From contig JACDGS010000012.1 of the NCBI GenBank assembly GCA_013821455.1, positions 1-64,000 on the forward strand: DNA of 64,000 nt. Reading direction: 5' to 3'. The notes beneath the pieces were generated by a model. That model was not told the origin of the DNA, did not search any database, and saw only the letters and a list, made by a program, of their open reading frames with translations. The translations under genes and the position numbers were made by a program. This DNA is from Chthoniobacterales bacterium (GTDB taxonomy: Bacteria > Verrucomicrobiota > Verrucomicrobiia > Chthoniobacterales > UBA10450). Positions 44,758 to 53,098 of this stretch are shown in pieces (the first letter of the stretch is position 1; every line of letters starts with the position of its first letter).

Positions 44758-46125
44758 ATGCAAATAACCAACTCAAAACTTTACCGATTCGCCACTCGCT
44801 GCCGCGAGCTCGGCGCTGCGACGATCGTATTCACCTTTTTCGCGAGTGTGCAGATGGCGCAAGCGGCCGACGGGGACCTCGATCCGACATTCGGGATCGG
44901 CGGCATGGTGATGACCGACATTAATCGTAGCACCGACATTGGCAACGCGGTGGCGGTCCAGACTGATGGCAAGTTGGTCGTCGTCGGAACGAGTTATCTA
45001 CACAATGATTACTCGGGCGAGGACTTTGTCGTCACCCGTTACAATACCAATGGCACGCTCGACAGCACGTTCGGCAGGGGAGGCAGAGTGAGGACAGATT
45101 TCCCCGGCCTGGCGGCGGTACCGTCATCGGTAGTCATCCAACCGGACGGCAAGATTGTGGTTGCGGGCGGCGCCTTCCCGCTCTTTACCTTCGCCGGCAA
45201 CTTTGAAGTGGTCCGCTACAACCGGAACGGATCGCTCGATACCTCCTTTGGTAACGGTGGAATCGTGACGACGAATTTTCCCGGAGGGAGTTACGCATTC
45301 GACGTGGCCTTGCAGGCTGATGGCAAGATCATCGCCGCCGGGACCGTCTTCGTAGATTTTGTTATTGGCGAATCTTCCAATACCGATTTTGCGCTGGCGC
45401 GTTATAACGCGGATGGAACCCCGGACGGCACCTTTGGCAATGGCGGCCAGGTCTCAACCGATTTTGTCGGTTTGGAAGACGATGCCTTTTCAGTGTTGAT
45501 CCAACCCGATGGTAAAATTGTCGCAGTCGGCTCCGCTAACGACCCAGCCACCTTCTACGACTTCGCCGCTGCGCGTTATCTCAGCAATGGCGCGATCGAC
45601 ACGACATTCGGTGTCGGCGGGAAAGTGCGCACGGACTTCGGAGATCAAAACTTCGATCGGGCGCGCTCGGCCGCGCTGCAACCCGATGGCAAGATGGTCG
45701 CTGCTGGCTTCGCTATTTCCCACGGCGGAGGAGTCCAGAATTACGCCGTCGCGCGCTATACCTCAAGCGGCGTCCTCGACACCACCTTCAGTAACGACGG
45801 GCTGGCACAAATCGACTTCGGCGATTGCTGCCAGAGTGCCAACAAAGTCCTGCTGCAAAGCGATGGCAAAATCATCGTCGTCGGTTATGCGAACACCGAG
45901 GATTCCGATTCCGACTTCTTGTTGGCGCGTTTGAGTCCGAGCGGTTCGCTCGACAGCACCTTTGGTGTCAGCGGCAAGGTGCGAACCTCCTTTGGCGATC
46001 TGAATGGCGGCGCCAACGGGGCCGCGCTGCAGTCGGATGGGAAAATTGTCGCGGTTGGATTTCAAGCCACCTTCACCAGTCGGCGAGCGGAATTTGCCTT
46101 AGCGCGCTACATAAATTCCCAGTAA
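44758..46125 (+). CDS. Delta-60 repeat beta-propeller-like secreted protein
   Basis: The 455-residue protein has a signal peptide (TIVFTFFASVQMAQA) and about seven delta-60 repeats, each reading like D-G-K-I/L-V-V-V/A-G ... A/V-R-Y ... N-G-x-L/I-D-x-T-F-G-x-G-G. The repeat is named TIGR02608 and builds extracellular propeller-like proteins. It ends cleanly on SRRAEFALARYINSQ. It is likely exported and of unknown ligand. The start at 44758 with AAGGA was chosen over the longer frame. Confidence 0.88.
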   Translation: MQITNSKLYRFATRCRELGAATIVFTFFASVQMAQAADGDLDPTFGIGGMVMTDINRSTDIGNAVAVQTDGKLVVVGTSYLHNDYSGEDFVVTRYNTNGTLDSTFGRGGRVRTDFPGLAAVPSSVVIQPDGKIVVAGGAFPLFTFAGNFEVVRYNRNGSLDTSFGNGGIVTTNFPGGSYAFDVALQADGKIIAAGTVFVDFVIGESSNTDFALARYNADGTPDGTFGNGGQVSTDFVGLEDDAFSVLIQPDGKIVAVGSANDPATFYDFAAARYLSNGAIDTTFGVGGKVRTDFGDQNFDRARSAALQPDGKMVAAGFAISHGGGVQNYAVARYTSSGVLDTTFSNDGLAQIDFGDCCQSANKVLLQSDGKIIVVGYANTEDSDSDFLLARLSPSGSLDSTFGVSGKVRTSFGDLNGGANGAALQSDGKIVAVGFQATFTSRRAEFALARYINSQ

Positions 46126-46133
46126 CTGATCTC

Positions 46134-46735
46134 GCTTCGAGGTCTTCGATCCGGGGAGCGCACGTGCCCTCGCGTGCTGGCGAACGCGCCTCGCGGTCGC
46201 GGACTTTGCTGGCTCATTTCTTGGAATCGTTAGCAATTGGAAAACCCGGCCTCGCCTTGCGGCTGCGTTACGGCGGCGAACTGAGCGAGAGCGGCGCAAT
46301 TAACGTGTGAAATAGGAATGATGAAGTAGGAACGGCGGGCACTTCTTCCTTCTGCATTCATCCTTCTGACTTTTGTTTGGCGCTGTCTTCTAGGGTAAAA
46401 AGCCCGGCCGCTCCTTCACCCGGGTTACGGCGTTTTTGAGCCTGAAGGTGTCGAGGTTGACTTGGCAAGTCTGACCTCGCTAAGGCTGCGTTACCGGTCG
46501 CGCTTGACTAGGTCTTCGTAAGGTGAAGCTCTTGAAGCGCTCGGTCTCTTGGCGGTTGTAGCCCGCCGATTTCCTGTAGTGTCCGCTGTCCCCAGCGGAT
46601 TCCTTTGCTGGCTTTTCCGCTGAGACAGCGGACGCTACAGCGCCGGCGCAGCCAAAATAAAAACTGACCCGTAACGGATGCTCAGCAACGGCCGGGCTTG
46701 GAAAGCCCGGCCACTCATTGGAGCGTTACGGCCAA
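46134..46735. repeat. Dense intergenic repeat cluster
   Basis: It contains a block starting CTTCGAGGTCTTCGATCCGG that is nearly repeated at 49115-49255, several CCCGGCC/TACGGCG copies (about 46238, 46398, 46670), and a CTGTAG element at 46574-46640. No gene was seen. Confidence 0.7.
46574..46640. repeat. CTGTAG palindromic element (inverted-arm form)
   Basis: Arms CTGTAGTGTCCGCTGTCC and GAGACAGCGGACGCTACAG. Confidence 0.8.
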
Positions 46736-46893
46736 GTCGTTGAGGTCAGTGCGCTTGAGAGTGTTTTGATCAACGCGGCAGCGTCACCCCTGCGGGCTGA
46801 CTTTCGTCAGTCCATATCCCAGCCTGCTCCATTCCTTGAGGGTGGAGTGCTGGTTGGCGCACAGGTCGTATTTGCCCAGTCCGGCGAAATCAC

Positions 46894-47222
46894 TCATGAC
46901 TCCGAGACAAATGTCACCGTTCCCGGTTCTACCTTGGGCAGAAGCGCCAATAGCGGATTCATGAGCGGACGCGTATCGTCAAGACGATTGGATTTCGCCC
47001 GCAACGCAACGATCGCAATCGCATAACGCGCGATATTTTGCTGATGCACCATGTTGCCATCCATAGTCACGAGGACGTCAAAAATCCCGCCGTGATCGCT
47101 TTCTCAAGTAATTCGCCGTTCTGAATTCCGGCCCAACCGAGTAACGGCACTGACTCGACCTGATGCTCCGGCAGATTGCGGCCTAGACGCCAGTCGAGGT
47201 TTTCATCCAGCAAAATACGCAT
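46894..47222 (-). pseudogene. DUF5615 PIN-like toxin gene, frameshifted
   Basis: From ATG 47222 the frame reads MRILLDENLDWRLGRNLPEHQVESVPLLGWAGIQNGELLEKAITAGF, the usual DUF5615 start (D-E-N near the N-terminus). At a five-base A run on the plus strand (47080-47084) it shifts; the adjacent frame continues DVLVTMDGNMVHQQNIARYAIAIVALRA and ends PGTVTFVSES at TGA 46896-46894. The unbroken protein would be about 109 residues. It is linked to a DUF433 gene by the junction TGATG. Confidence 0.82.
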
Positions 47223-47428
47223 CAGCGTACCGCGAGGACATGCGCCCTTGACTCCTGGAGCAAGGAGATGACCTGCTCGCGCTTCACACTCGGGAAACCC
47301 TCCAGGAATTGTTCAATCGAATCACCCGCTTCCAAATGATCAAACAAGCTCTTCGCCGGCACACGCGTTCCTGCGAAGACCGGCTCACCGCCGAGCACCT
47401 CGGGATTTTGTGTGACCACGCCGCTCAT
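47222..47428 (-). CDS. DUF433 antitoxin-like protein
   Basis: The 68-residue protein is a DUF433 HTH-like domain (PEVLGGEPVFAGTRVPAKSLFDHLEAGDSIEQFLEGFPSVKREQ). DUF433 genes pair with DUF5615 or PIN-type toxins. It is intact while its downstream partner is frameshifted, which is the expected survivor when a toxin-antitoxin pair decays. Stop and next start overlap by one base. Confidence 0.9.
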   Translation of the reverse strand: MSGVVTQNPEVLGGEPVFAGTRVPAKSLFDHLEAGDSIEQFLEGFPSVKREQVISLLQESRAHVLAVR

Positions 47429-47656
47429 GTGAAAACTATAGGATCAAAACGCGCCAAATGCGAGCAGGGCGAGCTCTGCTTCTCATCCTTCATCATTGAA
47501 AGCCGGGCAGCTCCTTCACCCGCGCTACGGCGTCTTTAAGCCACACCTCAATCCGCTTGCAAGCAGCGAATGAGACGGGCTGGGCCGAGAGGCGGACTGA
47601 GGTGGGAACGAAGGAGTCAGGAGGTCGAGGTTGAAACTGCTACACTGCTGTTCCGT

Positions 47657-48640
47657 TTACATTTTCACTAACTCGACTCGCCGGTTCTTGGCTCTACCCT
47701 CTTCGGTTTCATTCGTGGCGACGGGACTGGCATAGCTCACGCCGAAGGGAAAAAGTCGCCGCGCAGAAACGTTGTAGTGGGAAACAAGCTCCTGTACTAC
47801 CGCCGCGGCCCGGCGCTGCGAAAGATCGCGATTGGCTTCGAATGTGCCCACGTTGTCGGTATGACCCCCGACGAGAAGGTTTAATTTTGGATCGGCCAGG
47901 AGCAGTTTCGCGATCTCCGCCAGCGTCGGAGCCGACTCGGGTTTCAGCGCGGTTTTGTTCGTATCAAAATAGATACCATAAAGGGCGATCTTGCCGGAAC
48001 TCTCGATGCTCCCAGCCATCTTCTCCGCCGAGACTGTCACCATCTTTTCCTCCATCGGCTTACTCTCCACGACATCCACCTGCACCGCGGTCTGCCCTTT
48101 CACGACCGGATATTTGGTCGCTCCATCCTCAAACTCCGTGAGGTAGATTGCTACGTAGGTGTTTTCAAGCTTGTACGCGCCGTAACGCGCCTTGGTGTGA
48201 CTGTAACCGAAGAGTTGGCCGTTGAGATTGTCGTATTGCGGAAGGCCCCCGAAGTCGTAGCCGAGATCTTCGGGAGTCGCCCCCCTAAAGAGCGTCTCGG
48301 CACCCTTGGCTTTTAATTCATTCTCATAATTTTTCGAGACTTCTAATGCGGAACGTCCGACCGGCGCCAGGTAGGTAATGCGCGTGATTCGTCCTTCGAT
48401 GGTCTGCTCTTTTTCGATGCGCTTACCCTGGCTTGTGTCGGCTGAAGGATTGAGTGCCTTACCCAAAATGAGTTTGTATGAATCGTACGCTTTCTCGGTA
48501 TACGCGACGATGAAGGAGCCCTCGTAACGCTTGAGCAGCGGATGATCGTGGCCCTCCACGTCTTTCGTGACAGTATCGCCCGACTGAGCGAAACCAATTG
48601 AAGCGAGAAGCAGGCAGGACAACCAAATAAAGTTTTTCAT
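47657..48640 (-). CDS. OmpA-family protein with DUF4892-like domain
   Basis: The start at ATG 48640 gives MKNFIWLSCLLLASIGFAQ, a Sec signal peptide. The N-terminal two thirds follow the DUF4892 pattern (DHPLLKRYEGSFIVAYTEKAYDSYKLILGK), and the C-terminal 115 residues are an OmpA peptidoglycan-binding domain (ALYGIYFDTNKTALKPES, LLVGGHTDNVGTFEANRDLSQRRA, RAKNRRVELV). It would tie the outer envelope to the cell wall. Confidence 0.92.
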   Translation of the reverse strand: MKNFIWLSCLLLASIGFAQSGDTVTKDVEGHDHPLLKRYEGSFIVAYTEKAYDSYKLILGKALNPSADTSQGKRIEKEQTIEGRITRITYLAPVGRSALEVSKNYENELKAKGAETLFRGATPEDLGYDFGGLPQYDNLNGQLFGYSHTKARYGAYKLENTYVAIYLTEFEDGATKYPVVKGQTAVQVDVVESKPMEEKMVTVSAEKMAGSIESSGKIALYGIYFDTNKTALKPESAPTLAEIAKLLLADPKLNLLVGGHTDNVGTFEANRDLSQRRAAAVVQELVSHYNVSARRLFPFGVSYASPVATNETEEGRAKNRRVELVKM

Positions 48641-48704
48641 AATTTGTGTGTTCAATGAGAAAGGCAAACTGCCGCGTGAGGGCTCGCCTGGATGGCACAG
48701 ACCC

Positions 48705-48823
48705 ATCCCCGGTTTAACCCCTATTTCCGCACGTCTGCTCCCGACCGGCAAAGTGCTCGTGGCAGCGGGCCAGGCTTTTGGCGCGTATCTGTCGGAAGCC
48801 GAACTATACTCGCCCCGAGACGG
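48705..48823 (+). pseudogene. Fragment of a kelch/Galactose-oxidase-type repeat gene
   Basis: A frame reads ISARLLPTGKVLVAAGQAFGAYLSEAELYSP, close to the kelch-like repeat L-L-P-x-G-K-V-L-V-A-G-G ... A-E-L-Y-D-P. It lacks a start, has one repeat only and merges into unrelated sequence, so it is a remnant. Confidence 0.6.
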
Positions 48824-48845
48824 AATCCGAGGCCGGGCCTTCAGC

Positions 48846-48923
48846 CTAAAACAAGCCGAGCACCTTGAGGACGATAACAATAACGACGATGACTCCGATG
48901 ATGTAAAAGATGTTTCTGTTCAT
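48846..48923 (-). CDS. 25-residue single-pass membrane peptide
   Basis: The product is MNRNIFYIIGVIVVIVIVLKVLGLF (shown here because it is its whole sequence is 25 residues: key parts MNRNIFYIIGV and VIVLKVLGLF). It is almost entirely hydrophobic with an N-terminal Arg. GAGG lies 7 bases before the ATG. Similar very short MNRN-type membrane peptides are common in bacteria; the role is unknown. Confidence 0.55.
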   Translation of the reverse strand: MNRNIFYIIGVIVVIVIVLKVLGLF

Positions 48924-49109
48924 ATTAGAACCTCTACCTATCAGGGGACGCCAATAATTCCACCTTATTTTTGAAGGCGGCGAATACGCCAAATCTGCCT
49001 GCATGATAAGATCGGCCAGTCGGGCTGAAAAGCCTTACCGGCCAAGTCGGAGCAAGGGTTTCCGAACAGCTCAAGCGCAGCTTTCCGCACAGCGGCAGCG
49101 TCGCAGCTT

Positions 49110-49289
49110 GCAAGTCTTCGATCTGGGGAGCGCATGCGCCCTCGCGTGCTGGCGAACGCGCCTCGCGGTCGCGGACTTTGCTGGCTCTATTTCTTCGAAG
49201 CATTCGCGATTGGAAAGCCCGGCCTCGGCCTCGCCTGCGTTACGGCAGCGCATCCGGGGAACTTCCGCTGGAGACAGCGGACGCTACAG
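49110..49289. repeat. Repeat block shared with 46134-46280
   Basis: About 130 bases near-identical to 46140-46280 (GGGGAGCGCATGCGCCCTCG, GCGGACTTTGCTGGCTC), then a CCCGGCC/TACGGCA copy and the right arm of a CTGTAG element (49264-49289). Confidence 0.75.
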
Positions 49290-49416
49290 ATAGCCAGCAG
49301 ACGCGACATCGCGCATCCCTCCATTAACCATTAACCAATCCCAATAACCCTCGCCGGCCAGAGCGATCGAGGCTTGGCTGAATGAGCTCTGACCCATTCC
49401 GGCTCCTATTGCGGAA

Positions 49417-50385
49417 TCAGCGTCCCGGAGTGGTGGGCTCCGCGGGGGCAACGAGGTGAGACACATCAATTAAGGGCGTTCCGCCAGCCCCGGTGAAGAA
49501 CGGCAGCTTCCCGTCCCAACGCTGAATTTGTTGGTACTGGATCAGTGGAGCGGTGACGCTTTTGGCGAGGAGATCGTTAGCTTCAGCTTGCGCCCGCGCG
49601 TTCGTTAAAGTCGCCTGCGCTTCGCCTTCTGCACGAGCTTTGGCCGCGTTCGCGAGACCCGTCGCTTGCGCGACATCCTGCTCGGCCTTCACCTTGGCTT
49701 GCGCCAACTGATACTTTTGCTGTTCTGCCGCCTGTTGCGCTTGAATCTTCTGGTTCAGCGCCTCCTGCAGGGACTGCGGCAGGTGCACTTCCCGAATGCC
49801 AAAGGAAATCAGACTCAAGTGCCGCCGATCAAATTCGTGCCGCAACACTTCGGTGATCTCGCTGACTATATCGCCACGCTTGGTGGAGGTAATTTCTTCC
49901 CAGCCGAACTTCGCCGCCACGAGCGGCACCTCGGAGCGGGTGTATTGTCGGACCACGCCGTCTTCCACAACCTCAATAGGCGCACCGCCCCAGTCCACGT
50001 AAAGCTGACTCGCGTTGGATTTTTCAACCTGATATTGAATGACGACGTCCAGGTTAATCTGCTGTCCCTCGTTGCTCTGAATCTTGATGGAATCATCACC
50101 CCGGCGCTGCCCCTCGCTCGAGTTCTGCACCATCTGATAGGTTTGGATTGTGACCGGATATTCCTGAATCGCTTGCGAGAATGGATTGATGAAGGCCCAG
50201 CCCGGGGCCAGCGCCCCCGTGGTCACGTTGTGATTTGCTTTGTCAAAGACGATCCCGACGTAGCCGGGTCGGATACTGCGCCAGGCGGAAAAGGTCAGCC
50301 CAAGCAAAACCACTGCAACCAGGCCAACCATAACCAGGGTGACGATCCGACGGATCGGCGGTGATTGAAAATCATTAGGGGTCAT
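49417..50385 (-). CDS. Prohibitin/SPFH family membrane protein
   Basis: The 322-residue protein has an N-terminal membrane helix (IVTLVMVGLVAVVLLGLTFSAW) and the SPFH/band 7 fold: IRPGYVGIVFDKANHNVTTGALAPGWAFINPF, then INLDVVIQYQV and LRHEFDRRHLSLISFGIREVHLPQSLQEALNQKIQAQQ, and a long coiled tail (AEQQKYQLAQAKVKAEQDVAQATG). Such proteins scaffold membrane proteases and domains. It overlaps the small membrane gene at its start. Confidence 0.9.
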   Translation of the reverse strand: MTPNDFQSPPIRRIVTLVMVGLVAVVLLGLTFSAWRSIRPGYVGIVFDKANHNVTTGALAPGWAFINPFSQAIQEYPVTIQTYQMVQNSSEGQRRGDDSIKIQSNEGQQINLDVVIQYQVEKSNASQLYVDWGGAPIEVVEDGVVRQYTRSEVPLVAAKFGWEEITSTKRGDIVSEITEVLRHEFDRRHLSLISFGIREVHLPQSLQEALNQKIQAQQAAEQQKYQLAQAKVKAEQDVAQATGLANAAKARAEGEAQATLTNARAQAEANDLLAKSVTAPLIQYQQIQRWDGKLPFFTGAGGTPLIDVSHLVAPAEPTTPGR

Positions 50386-50560
50386 CGTGTTCAGCTTTCT
50401 CTCTTAATGGCGGAATCTTTCGTAGCGGTTCCAGGACACCGGTGCGCTGACGCCGTCCGCGCCATCGATTTAGAACCCATGGCGTGAGCAGCAGAGCGAT
50501 CCGCCACGCAATCCACAAGAGCAGGATAGCTACGGCAATTTCGAGCCAGGTAGGGCTCAT
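50375..50560 (-). CDS. Small membrane protein, 61 residues
   Basis: MSPTWLEIAVAILLLWIAWRIALLLTPWVL is one hydrophobic helix, followed by an Arg/Pro-rich tail. Its 3' end overlaps the start of the prohibitin gene by 11 bases, so the two are cotranscribed and probably coupled. The role is unknown. Confidence 0.65.
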   Translation of the reverse strand: MSPTWLEIAVAILLLWIAWRIALLLTPWVLNRWRGRRQRTGVLEPLRKIPPLREKAEHDDP

Positions 50561-50727
50561 GTCGCTACCTCATCGCACAACCGCCAGAAGCCGCAACTTC
50601 TTAACATGCCTGTGTGGCGGGGAAGACCGACCAGGCAGCGCATGACGATGTGCCGAGCTTCGTAACGGCAAATCATTCGAAAATTGGCCGGCGCGTGAGG
50701 CGGTCGGTCTCTTTGCGGTTTGGCGGT

Positions 50728-50793
50728 TGTAGCGTCCGCTGTCCCCAGCGGAATTCTTTCCCGGTTTATCCGCTGAGACAGCGGACGCTACAG
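50728..50793. repeat. CTGTAG palindromic element
   Basis: Arms TGTAGCGTCCGCTGTCC and GACAGCGGACGCTACA; inverted-arm form like 46574. Confidence 0.8.
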
Positions 50794-51007
50794 TGCTGGC
50801 GCGGCCAAAATAACAGCTCACGAAGTCGGCGTCGCGTATCATTTTTTAGAGTAGCGGAACGAAGGAAATTGCGGCGCCGCTTTTGCGGTTCATTGTGAAC
50901 ATCGCAGTGCGAGAAAGCGCGATTACATTCTTACCTGCCGAAAACCGTGGTCATTTCGAAACGGCTCGCCATATTGGCAGTGTTCGAAGAACCTCGGAGC
51001 AAAAACT

Positions 51008-51271
51008 ATGTTTCACTTCATCTGGTATATCCTCGTCGGTCTCATCGCAGGCGTGCTGGCAAAGTCGGTCATGCACACTCACATGACGATCTTTTGGACG
51101 ATCGTGCTCGGAATCATCGGCTCCATCCTGGGCGGCGCCATCACCCACCTGTTTTCGCGTCCGGCCAACGAACGCTATCATCCCGCGGGCCTGATCTTTT
51201 CCACCTTGGGCGCCATCCTTGTCCTCTTCGTCTGCTATAAGCTGAATATCCATTTCCCGAGCGTCCGATAA
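51008..51271 (+). CDS. GlsB/YeaQ/YmgE-type stress membrane protein
   Basis: The 87-residue protein has three hydrophobic segments (FIWYILVGLIAGVLAKSVM, IVLGIIGSILGGAITHLF, LIFSTLGAILVLFVCYKL) and the family turn GIIGSILGGA, typical of transglycosylase-associated/GlsB proteins linked to general stress. GGAG lies about 9 bases before the ATG. It stands alone. Confidence 0.9.
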   Translation: MFHFIWYILVGLIAGVLAKSVMHTHMTIFWTIVLGIIGSILGGAITHLFSRPANERYHPAGLIFSTLGAILVLFVCYKLNIHFPSVR

Positions 51272-51300
51272 AGTGGCGGACTGGGCGGCTCCGGGGAGCG

Positions 51301-51534
51301 CACGCGCCCTCGCGTGCTGACGATGGCGCCTCGCCATCGTGAACTTGTGCAGACGACCTACTTCCTCAGGTCACCCGCGATTGCTGCGAACTGTTCTAAT
51401 GCAGCTTCCAAATCCTTCACGCGCCCTCGCGTGCTGACGATGGCGCCCCGCCATCGTGAACTTTTGCAGACGACCTACCTAATCAGGTCAGCCGCGATTG
51501 CTGCGAACTGTTCTAACGCAGCTTCCAAATCCTC
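51301..51534. repeat. 117-bp tandem duplication
   Basis: Units 51301-51417 and 51418-51534 differ at only a few positions. The unit begins CACGCGCCCTCGCGTGCTGA, resembling the block at 49135, so it joins a repeat end and a former gene end. Confidence 0.85.
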
Positions 51535-51666
51535 CACAATTTGCCTCGCGATGATGGCGGGTGTGGGAAGAGTCTGTGCAGAATATAGTGTTGATGTCAA
51601 AGTCGGCTTGACTGGCTGAAGGCATTTACTTCGTTTGCGGTGGGTGCGGCTGGGAAATCGAGTCAT
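51475..51666 (-). pseudogene. Possible remnant of a type I methylase subunit C-terminus
   Basis: The frame ends IIARQIVEDLEAALEQFAAIAADLIR, which resembles the C-terminal helix of HsdM-type proteins; the N-terminal half is unrelated low-complexity sequence. The same tail is encoded once in each unit of the tandem duplication. Assignment rests on a short helix and is weak. Confidence 0.3.
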
Positions 51667-51944
51667 GGGACGACGGCAATCCCTACTACCTCGATGAGCG
51701 AGGCAAGAAACATTATGCCCATCATCCCGACCCGGAACGCAACAAATGCACCGGTATCGACTCTCCGCATCTCTGCCTGGATTGCGGTGCGACCTTCATG
51801 GTCGATTCGAACGCTTCGAGAGCTGACTGCCCGGAATGCGGCTCTGCCAAAATCAGTTCAACGTGCGACTTGGAAGGCAAACCCTGCCCGACCTGCAAGA
51901 AAGGCGTTCTCTCGCGCGATCCATCACGTCAGAGCATCTCATGA
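51624..51944 (+). CDS. Zinc-ribbon protein without a standard start codon
   Basis: The open frame from 51612 to TGA 51942-51944 encodes a Cys/His-rich protein: FVCGGCGWEI, then HYAHH, LCLDCGATFMV, DCPECGSAK, and PCPTCKKG. These four Cys pairs suggest two zinc ribbons. Only ATT at 51624 (with GAAGG before it) or CTG 51612 could start it, so either a rare start is used or an original ATG was lost. No relation to the plus-strand frame listed elsewhere. Confidence 0.6.
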   Translation: MYFVCGGCGWEIESWDDGNPYYLDERGKKHYAHHPDPERNKCTGIDSPHLCLDCGATFMVDSNASRADCPECGSAKISSTCDLEGKPCPTCKKGVLSRDPSRQSIS

Positions 51945-51978
51945 GACTGCACCACCGAATCACTCCCTGGATGAAGAA

Positions 51979-53085
51979 CTAGACTCCCGATCTTTGCGCG
52001 CCAGAACCCGTAGTGCGAGTCATGACATCAAGAGCGATCTCAAGCATTTTCTTCGCGCTCGATAGCGTGTCATTTCTTACGAATAGCCGCACGGTGTAGC
52101 CGCCGACAGAAAGAACGTGATCGATATTTGAAGTGCGGTCGCGGAGTTCTCTTATTAGTGCTGGCTGATTTCTAATGTGCGCGAAGTAGAACTCCAGAGC
52201 ACTGACACCCTTTTTGTACATCGTAGGCGGATAACCATAGAAAAACGCAGGTTGACCGACGGCACGAATGCCAAACCCGGCATTCGTCCAACCTATCTTA
52301 AGGCCCCGCTTCTCCGCCTCTTCCATCATAAGAGTAAAGAAACTTCTCACCTCAAAGGGAATGCTGGAGAGAAAGAATTCTCGACTCATCCTCCCCTGTA
52401 TGGCTTTCTTCACGGAACGAAGACGTAATTTGTTGTGTCGGACCGAGTCTGGTTTTCGTCGAATGCGGAAGCGCTCCAATCCATCCCAGGCTGAACGGAC
52501 GGGTTCGCGCGTCCGCAGATCGATCAAACCGACTTCCTCGAGGGTATAGCGACCGCGGCCGTAGTTACAGCCTGCGCAAGCTATGACTACGTTGTTCAAG
52601 CTACTGTCACCACCCCGAGCGTGTGGCAGAATATGATCGTAGTTCACGCACATAGCCTGAAAGGCAGCGTGTTGCGTTAAATTCGTGCTACCCCACGGAA
52701 GGGCGTCCGGATAAATCTCCTTTATCCAGCGACGAACCTCGTTTCGGATGACAGGTATCCCGCAGAATCTGCAGTGGTAGCCATCCCTCTCTAACAAGGT
52801 GTGCTTTTCTGCGCGCGTCGGCATCCGCGCATTCAGCCGTAGCTCCTGGGCAACGCTGGCCGGACCGTTCAACCCGGCACGATACTTCTTGTGCGGACTC
52901 TTCGGACCGAAGAGAGATTCTCCCCAGTCTCTTATCGCCGGCATATTTGCCAAGCGGATTAACTCTTCCGCAAGGTCCCGTCTCCCTGCTAAGTGTGAAG
53001 AGACGGCAGCATCGAGATAGCGAGCAGCATCAAAGATTTCCGGGATCGGTTCGCAGAGGCATGTTCTTAAGTCGACGGTTCCCAT
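51979..53085 (-). CDS. HNH endonuclease family protein
   Basis: The 368-residue protein has an HNH domain around residues 95-180: HCRFCGIPVI (first CxxC), VNYDHILPHARGGDSSLNNVVIACAGCN (the H of D-H, the N and the second CxxC). The C-terminal 180 residues have no recognised motif and may be an activation or target domain. It stands 13 bases upstream (in its reading direction after) of a PD-(D/E)XK gene and starts the island. Confidence 0.85.
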   Translation of the reverse strand: MGTVDLRTCLCEPIPEIFDAARYLDAAVSSHLAGRRDLAEELIRLANMPAIRDWGESLFGPKSPHKKYRAGLNGPASVAQELRLNARMPTRAEKHTLLERDGYHCRFCGIPVIRNEVRRWIKEIYPDALPWGSTNLTQHAAFQAMCVNYDHILPHARGGDSSLNNVVIACAGCNYGRGRYTLEEVGLIDLRTREPVRSAWDGLERFRIRRKPDSVRHNKLRLRSVKKAIQGRMSREFFLSSIPFEVRSFFTLMMEEAEKRGLKIGWTNAGFGIRAVGQPAFFYGYPPTMYKKGVSALEFYFAHIRNQPALIRELRDRTSNIDHVLSVGGYTVRLFVRNDTLSSAKKMLEIALDVMTRTTGSGAQRSGV

Positions 53086-53098
53086 TTCGATTGGTTAT

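Noticed and set aside
46718-47026. Plus-strand 102-residue frame
   Set aside because: Antisense to the DUF5615 remnant, whose minus-strand frame matches a known family.
51640-52065. Plus-strand frame starting MGAAGKSSHG
   Set aside because: Wrong frame over the zinc-ribbon gene; Thr/Ser/Arg-rich and without motif.
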